Shown: positions 1-9,738 of the stretch, in pieces
Layout of the letters: the number at the start of each line of letters is the position of its first letter
Position numbering within the stretch: position 1 is the first letter of the stretch
Assembly (NCBI GenBank): GCA_021014325.1
Contig: CM037474.1
Location: 4,282,488-4,346,487, forward strand
Length of the DNA: 64,000 nt
Reading direction: 5' to 3'
Source: Plazaster borealis
Taxonomy: Eukaryota > Echinodermata > Asteroidea > Forcipulatida > Labidiasteridae
The notes under the pieces: generated by a model
Told to the model about the DNA's origin: nothing
Databases searched by the model: none
What the model saw: the letters and a program-made list of their open reading frames with translations, nothing else
Program-made: the position numbers and the translations under genes

Positions 1-129
1 TTCATGGATAGCCCCATTTTTTATTTATTTTTTTATTTATTACAAATGTCCTGTAGGACAACAAATACAACAGCAAAAAGGCAAATGACACCAAGACAAA
101 AACAAAACAAAACAAATCATGAACAAGAA

Positions 130-650
130 GGACAATTACTTAAAGTACAGTTTTTTAAAAGCATTTAAAAATGTCCACGGAGGAAGAATTTTGAGGAGAA
201 GGAATATCGTTCCAAACTTTAACACCCGCAAACCTAAAAGACTGTTTTAAACACTCAACGTTGGGTTTAGGGAAAACAACATTATGAGAGTTTACATTTT
301 CTAGTATTAAAACCATGCCTATATCGATGTACATATACATCATTATATAGCCGACTTCGAGAGAGCCCTTGGACACAAACATGTTCATACATTAGACATG
401 CTTAATAAAAACATATCCTTTTTTTCTAAGGTTTGCAAAGATAATTGCCCAATACTGTCGTCAGCATGAAAGTTATCATAGTCAACATTATTTGAGACAA
501 CCCGTGCAGTTCTTTTCTGCAATCTGGGAAGGGCCTTATTTCTACTACGCATTGAACAATAATATTACCCCACACAGAACACGCATAATCGAAGCAGAAA
601 CATTGAAAAACATTGAAACATCTGCATACAAAATACAAATTTTCGCTATT
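130..650 (-). mobile_element. LINE 3' end remnant, copy 1
   Basis: Minus-strand fragments FDYACSVWGNIIVQC and PNVECLKQSFRFAGVKVWND resemble the C-terminal tail of non-LTR reverse transcriptase polyproteins (pattern YxxxVWG ... KxSFxxxGxxxWNxxP). The reading frame is shifted between the two parts, so it is dead. Family (Jockey/CR1/RTE-like) uncertain. Confidence 0.6.
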
Positions 651-734
651 TCAGACATGACCAGTAAACTCGCCCGATTGAAATGCAAGTCAGTGGTGTT
701 TTTTTTCTGTCAAATCGACCTTCTTTTAATACAG

Positions 735-869
735 ATGACCAATAAAGAAAACAGTGCTCACCCGCTATCGGATCAATCTATTGCAAAGAAGATTCCAACT
801 CAATCTCAAACCACTGAAACGAAATCTGACAGCACGACAAAGACCTTGGCTGTAGCTGTAGATAAGAGA
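735..869 (+). pseudogene. Duplicate of kelch exon 1 without a splice donor
   Basis: The 135 nt match the exon at 1521-1655, including the upstream acceptor. Where the real exon has gtgcgt, this copy runs into caagacacc, the start of the next duplication unit. It could not be spliced at the same place, so it is probably a non-functional by-product of the tandem duplication, unless an unseen donor further on is used. Confidence 0.6.
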
Positions 870-915
870 CAAGACACCAAGACAAAAACAAAACAAAACA
901 AATCATGAACAAGAA

Positions 916-1436
916 GGACAATTACTTAAAGTACAGTTTTTTACAAGCATTTAAAAATGTCCACGGAGGAAGAATTTTGAGGAGAAGGAATATTGTTCCA
1001 AACTTTAACACCCGCAAACCTAAAAGACTGTTTTAAACACTCAACGTTGGGTTTAGGGAAAACAACATTATGAGAGTTTACATTTTCTAGTATTAAAACC
1101 ATGCCTATATCGATGTACATATACGTCATTATATAGCCGACTTCGAGAGAGCCCTTGGACACAAACATGTTCATACATTAGACATGCTTAATAAAAACAT
1201 ATCCTTTTTTTCTAAGGTTTGCAAAGATAATTGCCCAATACTGTCGTCAGCATGAAAGTTATCATAGTCAACATTATTTGAGACAACCCGTGCAGTTCTT
1301 TTCTGCAATCTGGGAAGGGCCTTATTTCTACTACGCATTGAACAATAATATTACCCCACACAGAACACGCATAATCGAAGCAGAAACATTGAAAAACATT
1401 GAAACATCTGCATACAAAATACAAATTTTCGCTATT
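916..1436 (-). mobile_element. LINE 3' end remnant, copy 2
   Basis: Near-identical to the remnant at 130-650, with small changes (WND to WNN). It exists because of the tandem duplication, not a second insertion. Confidence 0.6.
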
Positions 1437-1520
1437 TCAGACATGACCAGTAAACTCGCCCGATTGAAATGCAAGTCAGTGGTGTTTTTTTTCTGTCAAA
1501 TCGACCTTCTTTTAATACAG

Positions 1521-1655
1521 ATGACCAATAAAGAAAACAGTGCTCACCCGCTATCGGATCAATCTATTGCAAAGAAGATTCCAACTCAATCTCAAACCAC
1601 TGAAACGAAATCTGACAGCACGACAAAGACCTTGGCTGTAGCTGTAGATAAGAGA
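1521..1655 (+). CDS. Kelch gene exon 1 (first recognisable)
   Basis: A 45-codon phase-0 exon starting MTNKENSAHP and ending AVDKR. The acceptor is tttaatacag just before the ATG and the donor is AGA|gtgcgt. It is Ser/Thr/Lys-rich and low in complexity. It is the downstream member of a duplicated pair; the upstream copy at 735-869 has no donor. Confidence 0.6.
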
Positions 1656-4600
1656 GTGCGTCTAGAGGTAATTCCGTACATAATGAGCATACTTGACTCT
1701 CAAAAAAAAAAAAAAAATCAAAGGTAATTCCAGTTGTGTTTTTTCTCGAACAGCCTATAGATTTTTTTTTCCGCAGATGTTCAAGAAAGTACTCAGTATA
1801 CATTGCTTAAAAGTGGGGTCATTGGTTAGTTTTTGTCAACGTAATGCTAACTTATGGGCAAAACTATTAAGAAAGATACAATGAAAGTCACTCGTGAAAG
1901 TTTCAGTTGAACCCAGATTCTAGTAATTTACTGCAAGAGTCTTAAAAACTAAACATCTTTTCAGCAAACCCGAGTGATGGGGATGGGTCGAAAATAATCA
2001 AATAATCCAAACATATTTACTAAAAGTAGGGGGTACTTTAGTATATTCCAGCACCCTCATCAAACAAGTTTGGGGTGCTGCAGCACCCACAACACCCCCG
2101 CTCTCGTGGGCCTGAATACTGTGTCTACCTATTACGGAAACAGCAAAAAACGGTCACGGTATTTTCATAAGAAAGGTTAAATCCATCAACGTTGAGCGAG
2201 GAGACATCGTACTAACCGCATCTCTGGCCGCAGCATTCGCGAACGGACACCGACCCTCAGAAAACTGAGAAACAGTTCATGCATGAATTGTTTCTCAGAT
2301 TCATAGATTTCCAATCAACGGGGACATTTCAGAGGAAATAATTTTACAAGATGCTTACTACCACTTCAATCTTTAAAACAAGTAAGCTTTCGGAGAGAAA
2401 TTACACATTTTTTGTACGGAGTCATTACCAAAGTATATTCCCTACCTTTAACGCACATCAATTTGAGAACAAAACCAACAGAATATTCTTAATTCAATTT
2501 AATTCTGAGAATTCTTTTTTAATTTTGCAAACTAAATTTACTTTTGGCTTCAGAAGTAAAACATCTGTCTAGTGATATTCGATGTTTTAAACAAGTCACT
2601 CATTATAACTTGTTCGTAAACTTTGTTTTGAGGGTAAACTTTGTGCCTCTACTCTCTACTAGAGCAAGTCGCCTCCACAAAATGAGGCAGATACATGGCA
2701 TGAGGCAAACCTCGTTTCTCAGAAACCGACTTCCGGTGAACCTCCTCCGAACACCTCATCGGCATCATCCTCACCATTGCCTCAATCTCAACCAGAACCT
2801 CTAGTCAAATCAGCTCAGCCACTCGCAAAAACATCGCAGAATCTGTCTACTTCAACAACCGTGCCAGACGTAAGACGCCTTTTACATACCGTCATCGTAA
2901 CATATCAGTGTTTATATAGATAGGCCCCTGGATATAGGGCCATCACATATTCTTGACAAAATATAGAATAACAAGTAATTTTATATTTTTTTCAAAATGC
3001 CTGCAACCGCTTGTCATTATATCTATATATTTTTTCAAATGAAAAATCTGCGATGGACCTATAGTCAAAATATCTTTCTCATGACATACTCTGACTGTGT
3101 GTCAAATTCCATGCTTGTATCATCAAAGGCACAATCCCATCACTTATCTGCCGTACTACATGTATGCTACTAAGTAGTTCCAACTGGACTTAAAAGGTGA
3201 TTATCTCAAATAAAGTATCACAAAATTGTTTCTCCCCTGTAGTCTGTTCACAGCGAGGTACACATATCAAAAGAGGCGAACCTCATCACTCAAACCCCGG
3301 GAGCACCTCTCCCTCGCGAGGTAGCCTCACCAGGCAAAACCTCATCATCTACGCCTGAAGACGTTTCCAAATCCAGTCAACAAGCTCCCCTGAAAACACC
3401 ACAAAGTCCTGAACCCTGGCCTATGGTAAGATTGGGAAATAAGACTTCAATGTCATTTGGTATTCGTGTCTCGAGCCGAGATGTTAGATATCGATTTTGT
3501 ATCATCAATTGCGAACAAGAGAGAATTACATGTTTCGTTAAATATTAGTATAGGAAAACATACTTTGGAATCAAAGATGGGGAAATTCATGTCTTGTTTG
3601 ACGTTACTGTCGTACTATCGATCGAATAGTCCATACTATCGATTGCATGTTCCGTACTTTCGATTGCATGTTCCGTACTTTCGATTGATTGCTCCGTACT
3701 TTCGATGGAATATTCCGTACTATCGATTGAATGTTCCGTAGAATCGATTGAATGTTCCGTACTTTCGATTGAATATTCCGCACTATCGATTGAATGTTCC
3801 GTACTTTCGATTGAATGCTCCGTACTTTCGATTGAATATTCCGTACCATCGATTGAATGTTACGTAGAATCGATTGAATGTTCTGTACTATTGATTGAAT
3901 GTTCCGTACTTTCGATTGAATGCTCCGTACTGTCGATTGAATATTCCGTTCTATCGATTGAATGTTCCGTAGAATCGATTGAATATTCCGTACTATCGAT
4001 TGAATATTCCGCACTATCGATTGAATGTTCCGTAATTTCGATTGAATGTTCCGTACTTTCGATTGAATGCTCCGTACTTTCGATTGAACATTCCGTTCTA
4101 TCGATTGAATGTTCCGTAGAATCGATTGAATATTCCGTACTATCGATTGAATATTCCGTACTATCGATTGCATGTTCCGCACTATCGATTAAATTTTTCG
4201 TACGGTTAACAGTAATGAAGAAGTAAGGTGCTCTATGTTTTACTATTTGTACCGTTTGTAATTAAATTAATAAAAAAAATTCTTCACGTCATGTTGATCA
4301 ATTCTTTACAGCCGCAAACTGCCAATGGAGTGAATATGGCTTTAAAACCAGCAAAAAAACCTCGCAAAATTGTCAGGAACTACTTTGCACCCCGCCTCTC
4401 CAGCGACTATCGAATCACAGCATCCAATCCAAAAGCTCTGGCGAGTGGACCATTAGCGTGGCCCGTTACTCAGCACACGGAGAGAAAACGCAGACCCGAC
4501 GTCATTGTCACGGTCGGCGGTGTTGCGAAGAGTGGAGAGTCGGAGGTGATGGGCCGTTTGGTAGAAGCGTTCCTATTGGATAAGAACGAGTGGCGGGAAT

Positions 4601-7600
4601 TGACGCAATTACCAGTGGCAAGGAATCACCACGTGGCGCACTTCCTTAATGGCTTTGTGTACGTTGTCGGTGAGTTTAAAACAATGCGATCGAGTGCCTG
4701 ATTTAATTTGCACCTGGAAGGCTTGTAACAGATTTTAAAAGTACACTGGAAGGAAAGGACTCCACAAGGAGTTTATCTTTTTTGTTTTCTCATTAACAGA
4801 TGATTGTTCTATGTATCACTTTGAAGATTCGGGGTAATTCAAATTAAAAGCTCCAATTAGAACACATTAGGACAGTAAACTCTTTTAATATTCAATGACA
4901 AAAATCATCACAACATTATGTTTCCCCATCATTGCTTTTTACACCTGGTGTCCATCAATTAGAAATGCATAAAGCTTAACCGAGAAACAGAATTATAAAT
5001 TCTACCAGCCAAAAATACCACCAGACGAGATTAATCGGGCCCAATTTCATGGCTCTGCTTACCGTAAAGCTAAGAATAGGCGCTTACGGAAGCAGAGAAT
5101 TCTGCGCTTACGTCAAGCTGGCGCATTTCTCGGGTAAGTAGGGAATATTTGCTTGTGCGCGTGCGTACTCAACGTTACTAGGCATTCTTCGCTTACACAG
5201 CTAGCGTAGAAATTCGGCGCTTGCACAGCATTAAGCGGAGAATGTTGATTGCAAGCACATAACTCTGCGGTAAGCAGAGCCATGAAATTGGGCCCAGATT
5301 AATTTGATTAGGAAATATTGTTTTCCCGACAACACCACCTTTGTAAACCATACTCAGTGGAACATTAAAAAAGAAATGTTTGCAGTAGACCTTATGCATT
5401 GACGTCATCACGCCGCCATCTTAGAGGTAAAACGATGATGAAACCTCTAGCCAAGGGCGCCAAACTCAAATGACGTCATGTGCAAAGGTCTAATTTTGAA
5501 CTTGCATTTTTTTTAGGTGGTTCAGATCCACATGCTGATGGGGATGACTTTCTCAAACCCGTTAATTCCGTTCTGAAATACGACGTGCGGAGCTGTCAGT
5601 GGAGCGAGGCACAGCCAATGGATACCGCCCGGGTATTTCACGAGGTAACGGCGCTGTTTGGCCAGCTCTACGTGGTCGGAGGTCAAGATCACGCCGGACG
5701 GTAACACATATACTTTAGAATCTTGTAGGCATAATTTGATAGTCAATGAGTTTGAAGACATGAAACGTTAGGGGCTTGGATTTATACACTGTCTTCACAA
5801 CATGCACAAGGCCAACATTAAGACATGATGATGCTACTGTTACAACCCTTGGAACTATGGTGCAGTGTGATAACAACATTATTAACAACATTTTAAAATG
5901 TTAACTGTTCTCAGTATGTAACATAGCTTTCTTTCCATTGACTGCTTTGCCAGGTATATCAACACTTGTTCTTTTTCATACATACATCACATTTTCATTT
6001 TAGTTAATTAAGCGTTGTTGTTTGTTGTTTGTAAGTTGTTTTGTTCCTATTCGTACGTCCTCTGTTTGTCCGTTTTTCTTGTCTCTGTCTGTCCACAGGC
6101 TGATTACCACAGCCTCGGCTTATCAAATCGGCCTCCATACTGTTCCTTTTCTTTGACTGTACACCTAAAACTACTCTGTTCGCCATTACATTGTACATGT
6201 ATTATGCATTCTCTAATGCTGTGTTTTTGACAGTATGGAAATAGATGTGAATTGAATTGAAGATGTAAGCGTGTATGCCTGAAAAGGGAATCGAAGCAAC
6301 GGAAGTAGACATTTCAAATTTTGTAAATTTTTGTTTTAATACATAAAAACGAATTTCGAGTTTTTGGGTGATTCCTTTCAATTTTAAGGGCATGCATTTT
6401 GGGAGAATTTCAACATGAGATCGGGCTTGTTTGTTTGTCCACATGCCACCCAAAAGCCATTAAAAGCATCAAAACAAAACAACAAGTAGACAAACAGCAT
6501 CTTATCACAGCGTAGAGCTTTGTTCCAAACAAATAATGATATTATCTGACTTTCTTTTAGCACACTGTCAACAGTGGAGTGTTATTCCCCATCGACTGAC
6601 CGCTGGCGATACGTAGCTTCGCTACCATCGCCTCGGTATGGCATGGCCGTAACCGTCTACCGCGGTCAACTATGGGTAGCTGGTGGCTTCCCTGAAGATC
6701 GTTTGGCCGAAACGTCGACAGTGCCTACAGATGTTGTCTGCTACAATGCGTTTCGGGACGAGTACGTACATTGTGTCCATTTTGGGACTAACTTGCATGC
6801 CTGTATTTAAATTTCACCCGTGTTTGATGAGCATTTTATGGACTCATCACATCATTAATTTTGATGTTTTTGATATGACTGTGTCGTGAATCGTGGGTGA
6901 CAGGTTATTTAACAAATGCACTTGTTGGGAATTATTAATGAATTTTTTCCTTGGACTCGGTCACGATCAAAGGAATCCATTATTAACACATGTCTGTGTG
7001 TGAAGAATCAAGATATAGTAAAAAGTAACCCAAGCTACGAGTACCCATAACAATATTGTCAGATTAACGTTAAATTTAAAAACAGGTATACTCAAAAATT
7101 ATTGTGCAAATGGATAACTAAAGTTCCCTGCTATTAAACAGATTTTTTTTTTGTCGATGATTTTATCGTCGATGATATTAAATAAATAATTAAAATATGA
7201 TTCAAATCGAGTATTACCATATTCCCTAATGCAAACATCAATATTTTGTATTGAAACAAAAGGTGGACTCTTGTAACTCCTCTACGCGTCCCACGTTGTC
7301 ACGCAAGCCTCCACGAGATGGCAGAAAGACTCTATATGATTGGTGGATTTGTGGGTGATTCCGGCGGTTCGGAGGACAACAACAAATCACTGTCGACGAT
7401 AGAGATGTACGATGAGCGTACCGACGAGTGGGTGTTTGTGACAGACCTCTGGCAGGGTCGCCACGATGCGAACACAGTCACAGTGGGTACGTTGTGAAAT
7501 TTGCCGAGGCAAAACTTAGAAATCTCTTAGGAAGCATGGAGACTCTGCAGGGTTCTGCTTATAAATTTCTGTATGCAAGTTCGCCCCAAACAAGGCTCTT

Positions 7601-8142
7601 GGTAAGGGGTTAAATGGGCTTAAATTATAGCTGTTTTACAGACCTTATGCATTGACGTCATCCAGCCGCCATCTTAGAGGTAAAACGATGACGAAACAAT
7701 CGAAACGCACAGATTTTTACGCGCGGCGCACAGATTTGGCCAATGAACAACCTTCTTTCAACCTTTAGGCGAGGGCGCCCAACTGAAATGACATCACGTG
7801 CATAAGGTCTATTCAAATGTTACTGAGGTCAGTGATGAAGAGTTATCATTGGTCAAGAGTCGTGCGCAGCGCATACACGCGCGTGCACGTTGCAATCAAA
7901 TATGGCGGCCAATGTAAGGAGTCTATTCGGAAACGGCCTTTGAGTCTCCCGAAGTCATACATTATTTGTTGATTATGGGCTTGGTTTTTTTTTCCAGGTG
8001 ATAAAGCCTACATCATCGGCGGCATGGATGATGAAAACGAAGACCCCCTGCCGAACATCGAGTGTTTCGACCCGTTGGCGATGTCATGGGTCGATGGACT
8101 AGCGGCACTGCCGTCGGCAAGGTTCGGCCATGCTTGCTGCGT
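1521..8142 (+). CDS. Kelch-repeat protein gene (3' end lost in assembly gap)
   Basis: Eight exons join in frame: 1521-1655, 2663-2869, 3243-3425, 4312-4669, 5517-5700, 6561-6761, 7263-7486 and 7998-8142 (gap). All junctions are GT/AG and phases agree (0,0,0,1,2,2,1). The first three exons encode about 175 residues rich in Ser, Thr, Pro and Gln, probably disordered. From exon 4 the protein is kelch propeller: blade cores TVGG, YVVGG, YVVGG, WVAGG, YMIGG and YIIGG are followed by W-containing strands such as DKNEWREL, SCQWSEA, TDRWRYV and TDEWVFV. Six blade starts are visible, as in other kelch propellers. Kelch domains are protein-interaction modules, often Cullin-3 substrate adaptors when joined to a BTB domain, but no BTB/BACK region is seen here. 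The ATG at 1521 directly follows an AG acceptor, so the true start could lie in an earlier exon outside the window. Family is clear; orthologue and function are unknown. Confidence 0.85.
1807..2320. mobile_element. Degenerate TTAA-type MITE in kelch intron 1
   Basis: Starts TTAAAAGTGGGGTCATTGGT and shares inner stretches (gtgaaagtttcag, catctctggcc, ttcatgcatgaattgtttctcagat) with the element at 43758-44185. Its end is not clear. It fills much of the intron between exons 1 and 2. Confidence 0.45.
2663..2869 (+). CDS. Kelch gene exon 2
   Basis: 69 codons, phase 0 at both ends, acceptor tctctactag and donor GAC|gtaaga. The peptide is Ser/Pro/Gln-rich (SKSPPQNEAD to TSTTVPD) and shows no domain. 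It belongs to the disordered N-terminal part before the propeller. Confidence 0.6.
3243..3425 (+). CDS. Kelch gene exon 3
   Basis: 61 codons, phase 0 at both ends, acceptor ctcccctgtag and donor ATG|gtaaga. The peptide is again Ser/Pro/Thr/Gln-rich (ends KTPQSPEPWPM). Both neighbouring introns are also phase 0, so exon skipping would keep the frame. Confidence 0.6.
3610..4200. repeat. 21-bp minisatellite in kelch intron 3
   Basis: About 28 copies of a 21-bp unit (ttccgtactttcgattgaat plus one base) with variants gaatcgattg and ctatcgattg. The period is a multiple of three, which creates artificial open frames on both strands (SIECSVL and NIQSIVR repeats). Not treated as coding. Confidence 0.9.
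4312..4669 (+). CDS. Kelch gene exon 4, start of the propeller
   Basis: 119 codons plus one base. It begins PQTANGVNMALKP, passes through a basic stretch (KPAKKPRKIVRNYF), and enters the first kelch blade at DVIVTVGG with FLLDKNEWREL. It ends inside the next blade at FVYVVG, with the intron splitting the GG pair. Acceptor ttctttacag, donor GTCG|gtgagt. Confidence 0.8.
5037..5295. mobile_element. MITE, family gggcccaatttcatggctct
   Basis: Ends are inverted: gggcccaatttcatggctct at the left and agagccatgaaattgggccc at the right. The interior carries paired GCGCTTAC-type motifs. In kelch intron 4. Confidence 0.75.
5386..5492. mobile_element. MITE, family agaccttatgcattgacgtc
   Basis: Short element with inverted ends, agacctt..tgacgtcat and atgacgtcatg..aaggtct, 25 bp upstream of kelch exon 5. 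The ends carry TGACGTCA, a CRE-like palindrome. A relative lies at 7640-7811. Confidence 0.6.
5517..5700 (+). CDS. Kelch gene exon 5
   Basis: Completes the blade begun in exon 4 (GGSDPHADGDD, VLKYDVRSCQWSEA) and starts the next one (QLYVVGGQDHAGR). Acceptor after a T run (ttttttttag), donor GGACG|gtaaca. A short inverted-repeat element ends about 25 bp upstream of the acceptor. Confidence 0.85.
5701..6560. other. Kelch intron 5
   Basis: AT-rich intron. No repeat family, RNA gene or conserved frame recognised; short frames here look like chance. Confidence 0.5.
6561..6761 (+). CDS. Kelch gene exon 6
   Basis: Encodes TLSTVECYSPSTDRWRYVAS followed by RYGMAV and QLWVAGGF, a typical kelch blade. 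Acceptor ctttcttttag, donor GACGA|gtacgt, phase 2 at both ends. Confidence 0.85.
6762..7262. other. Kelch intron 6
   Basis: AT-rich, with nothing recognised. Confidence 0.5.
7263..7486 (+). CDS. Kelch gene exon 7
   Basis: Encodes EWTLVTPLRVPRCHASLHEM, RLYMIGGFVGD, a STIEMYDERTDEWVFVTDL strand and RHDANTVTV. The acceptor (gaaacaaaag) has almost no pyrimidine tract, but the phase and kelch sequence fit. Donor GTGG|gtacgt. Confidence 0.8.
7640..7811. mobile_element. MITE, family agaccttatgcattgacgtc, longer copy
   Basis: Same left end as the copy at 5386 (agaccttatgcattgacgtc, then gccgccatcttagag), with inverted right end gtgcataaggtct. In kelch intron 7. Confidence 0.65.
7998..8142 (+). CDS. 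Kelch gene exon 8, cut by the gap
   Basis: Begins GDKAYIIGGMDDENED, then PNIECFDPLAMSWVDGL and SARFGHACC, and runs into the N gap still open. Good acceptor (ttttttttccag). The rest of this exon and any later exons are missing. Confidence 0.8.
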
Positions 8143-8642
8143 NNNNNNNNNNNNNNNNNNNNNNNNNNNNNNNNNNNNNNNNNNNNNNNNNNNNNNNNNN
8201 NNNNNNNNNNNNNNNNNNNNNNNNNNNNNNNNNNNNNNNNNNNNNNNNNNNNNNNNNNNNNNNNNNNNNNNNNNNNNNNNNNNNNNNNNNNNNNNNNNNN
8301 NNNNNNNNNNNNNNNNNNNNNNNNNNNNNNNNNNNNNNNNNNNNNNNNNNNNNNNNNNNNNNNNNNNNNNNNNNNNNNNNNNNNNNNNNNNNNNNNNNNN
8401 NNNNNNNNNNNNNNNNNNNNNNNNNNNNNNNNNNNNNNNNNNNNNNNNNNNNNNNNNNNNNNNNNNNNNNNNNNNNNNNNNNNNNNNNNNNNNNNNNNNN
8501 NNNNNNNNNNNNNNNNNNNNNNNNNNNNNNNNNNNNNNNNNNNNNNNNNNNNNNNNNNNNNNNNNNNNNNNNNNNNNNNNNNNNNNNNNNNNNNNNNNNN
8601 NNNNNNNNNNNNNNNNNNNNNNNNNNNNNNNNNNNNNNNNNN
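8143..8642. other. Assembly gap, exactly 500 N
   Basis: The run is exactly 500 N, which suggests a fixed placeholder rather than a measured size. The kelch gene enters it from the left in mid-exon. The EOGT-like gene should enter it from the right, but its remaining roughly 1.1 kb of coding sequence cannot fit in 500 bp. Confidence 0.95.
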
Positions 8643-8765
8643 GAGATCCCTTGCATTGGCCAAACAATGGAAAGGCACAGGCATGTACACGCCACGCACC
8701 TTTCCAGCCAATGAGAGGTCTTGCTTTGACCTCAGTGGTGGCGCTGTTTGAGCTTGTCATATAGG
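8643..8765 (-). repeat. Dispersed repeat beside the gap
   Basis: The minus strand (gctcaaacagcgcc...ctgaggtcaaag...agacctct) matches 62470-62545 on the plus strand with moderate divergence. Assembly gaps often fall next to repeats. Confidence 0.5.
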
Positions 8766-9634
8766 ACTGTTTATTTTCAAGAACAAGGATGGGCTTTTTT
8801 TTCTTTTCAGCTTCAGTTTGATTTAATTAATTTGATTTGAGGATAAAAAAGTACTCTTTGCGAGATAATGTTACCTTCTTTGTCATCCTAGATGCAGCAG
8901 TATGAGATTAGGTAAAACTATGTACCCATTCTGCTTCCATATTGTTACATTCATTTGTGTGAATAAAACTAAGATTGTAAAGTAAGAAGTAAAGAGGGGC
9001 TCCACGGTCAAATTCAGTTTTGTGATGCACTCTTTTTCCAATAGATTGAGAACTCATGAGATTGGGGAAAAAGTAACTAGTCTCTAAACCTCACGTTAAA
9101 ACATTTCCTTTTTTTTATACGCTTTCAGAGCGAAATTTGATACATGACCTCATCGGACATCAAAAACAAAATGGGTCTGTTCTTTCCAAAGAGGAATTTC
9201 TGCGCCAGTCATAAGCTCAAATTTAATGTAGTTTTGATTGAATATCATCAGAATTCAGATACAAACTGAAAATTCTCTGTACAAAAATGTACAGACCATA
9301 TAATTTTAAATGTGGCGTCATCGAACGTTTTTGGGTTTTGACAAAATTTTCACTTGAAGGGTTATTAAACACAGTGACACTTTACCCAAATTTAACGTGA
9401 GGTTAGAGACTTTTCATAAGGACTCTATCTATTGGAATATGAGTGGATCACACAACTGAATTTGACCTTGGAGCCCCTCTTTAATCATAACATGGCAGCC
9501 ATCTTTGTCATGTTCCCTGACTGCATCAGCAATCTTGGATACCATTGTTCACAACACATAAAAGAACCAGCCTACCCAGATGGCAGGGCCCATGATGAAG
9601 ATCAAATCCTAACTCCTTCTTTTGTTTCACTCAC
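8766..9634. other. EOGT intron between exon 4 and the gap
   Basis: AT-rich. I looked for the next EOGT exon on the minus strand and did not find one. An inverted pair, cctcacgttaaaacattt (9091) and aaatttaacgtgagg (9389), plus gggaaaaag motifs suggests another small element. Confidence 0.45.
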
Positions 9635-9738
9635 CTCCCTCGATGCCTTAATGGATCGTCAAAATTTGTCAGGTCTACGTAGAGATTCTTAGCGAGACAG
9701 GAACGAGTGTTGTCAATACAAGCAAGGGAAGCACCACC
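9635..9738 (-). CDS. EOGT: EOGT exon 4, last one found
   Basis: 104 nt encoding GGASLACIDNTRSCLAKNLY followed by VDLTNFDDPLRHRG plus two bases. Acceptor gttatttttag, donor GGGAG|gtgagt. The following exon should lie below 9635 but is not in 8643-9634. Confidence 0.78.

Larger units (their letters stand above)
87..1655. repeat. Direct tandem duplication, two 783-bp copies
   Basis: Positions 87-869 and 873-1655 match at an offset of 786 bp. I saw only three substitutions, all in the LINE part. Each copy holds the same LINE remnant plus kelch exon 1. The copies end exactly at the exon's last base. It may be a recent genomic duplication or an unmerged haplotype in the assembly. Confidence 0.85.

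Noticed and set aside
3604..4226. Long open frames on both strands with NIQSIVR or SIECSVL repeats
   Set aside because: Produced by the 21-bp minisatellite; no start context, splice logic or family, and inside a kelch intron.
8008..8764. Long frames spanning 8143-8642
   Set aside because: They consist mainly of unknown residues from N; only the left part is a real kelch exon.
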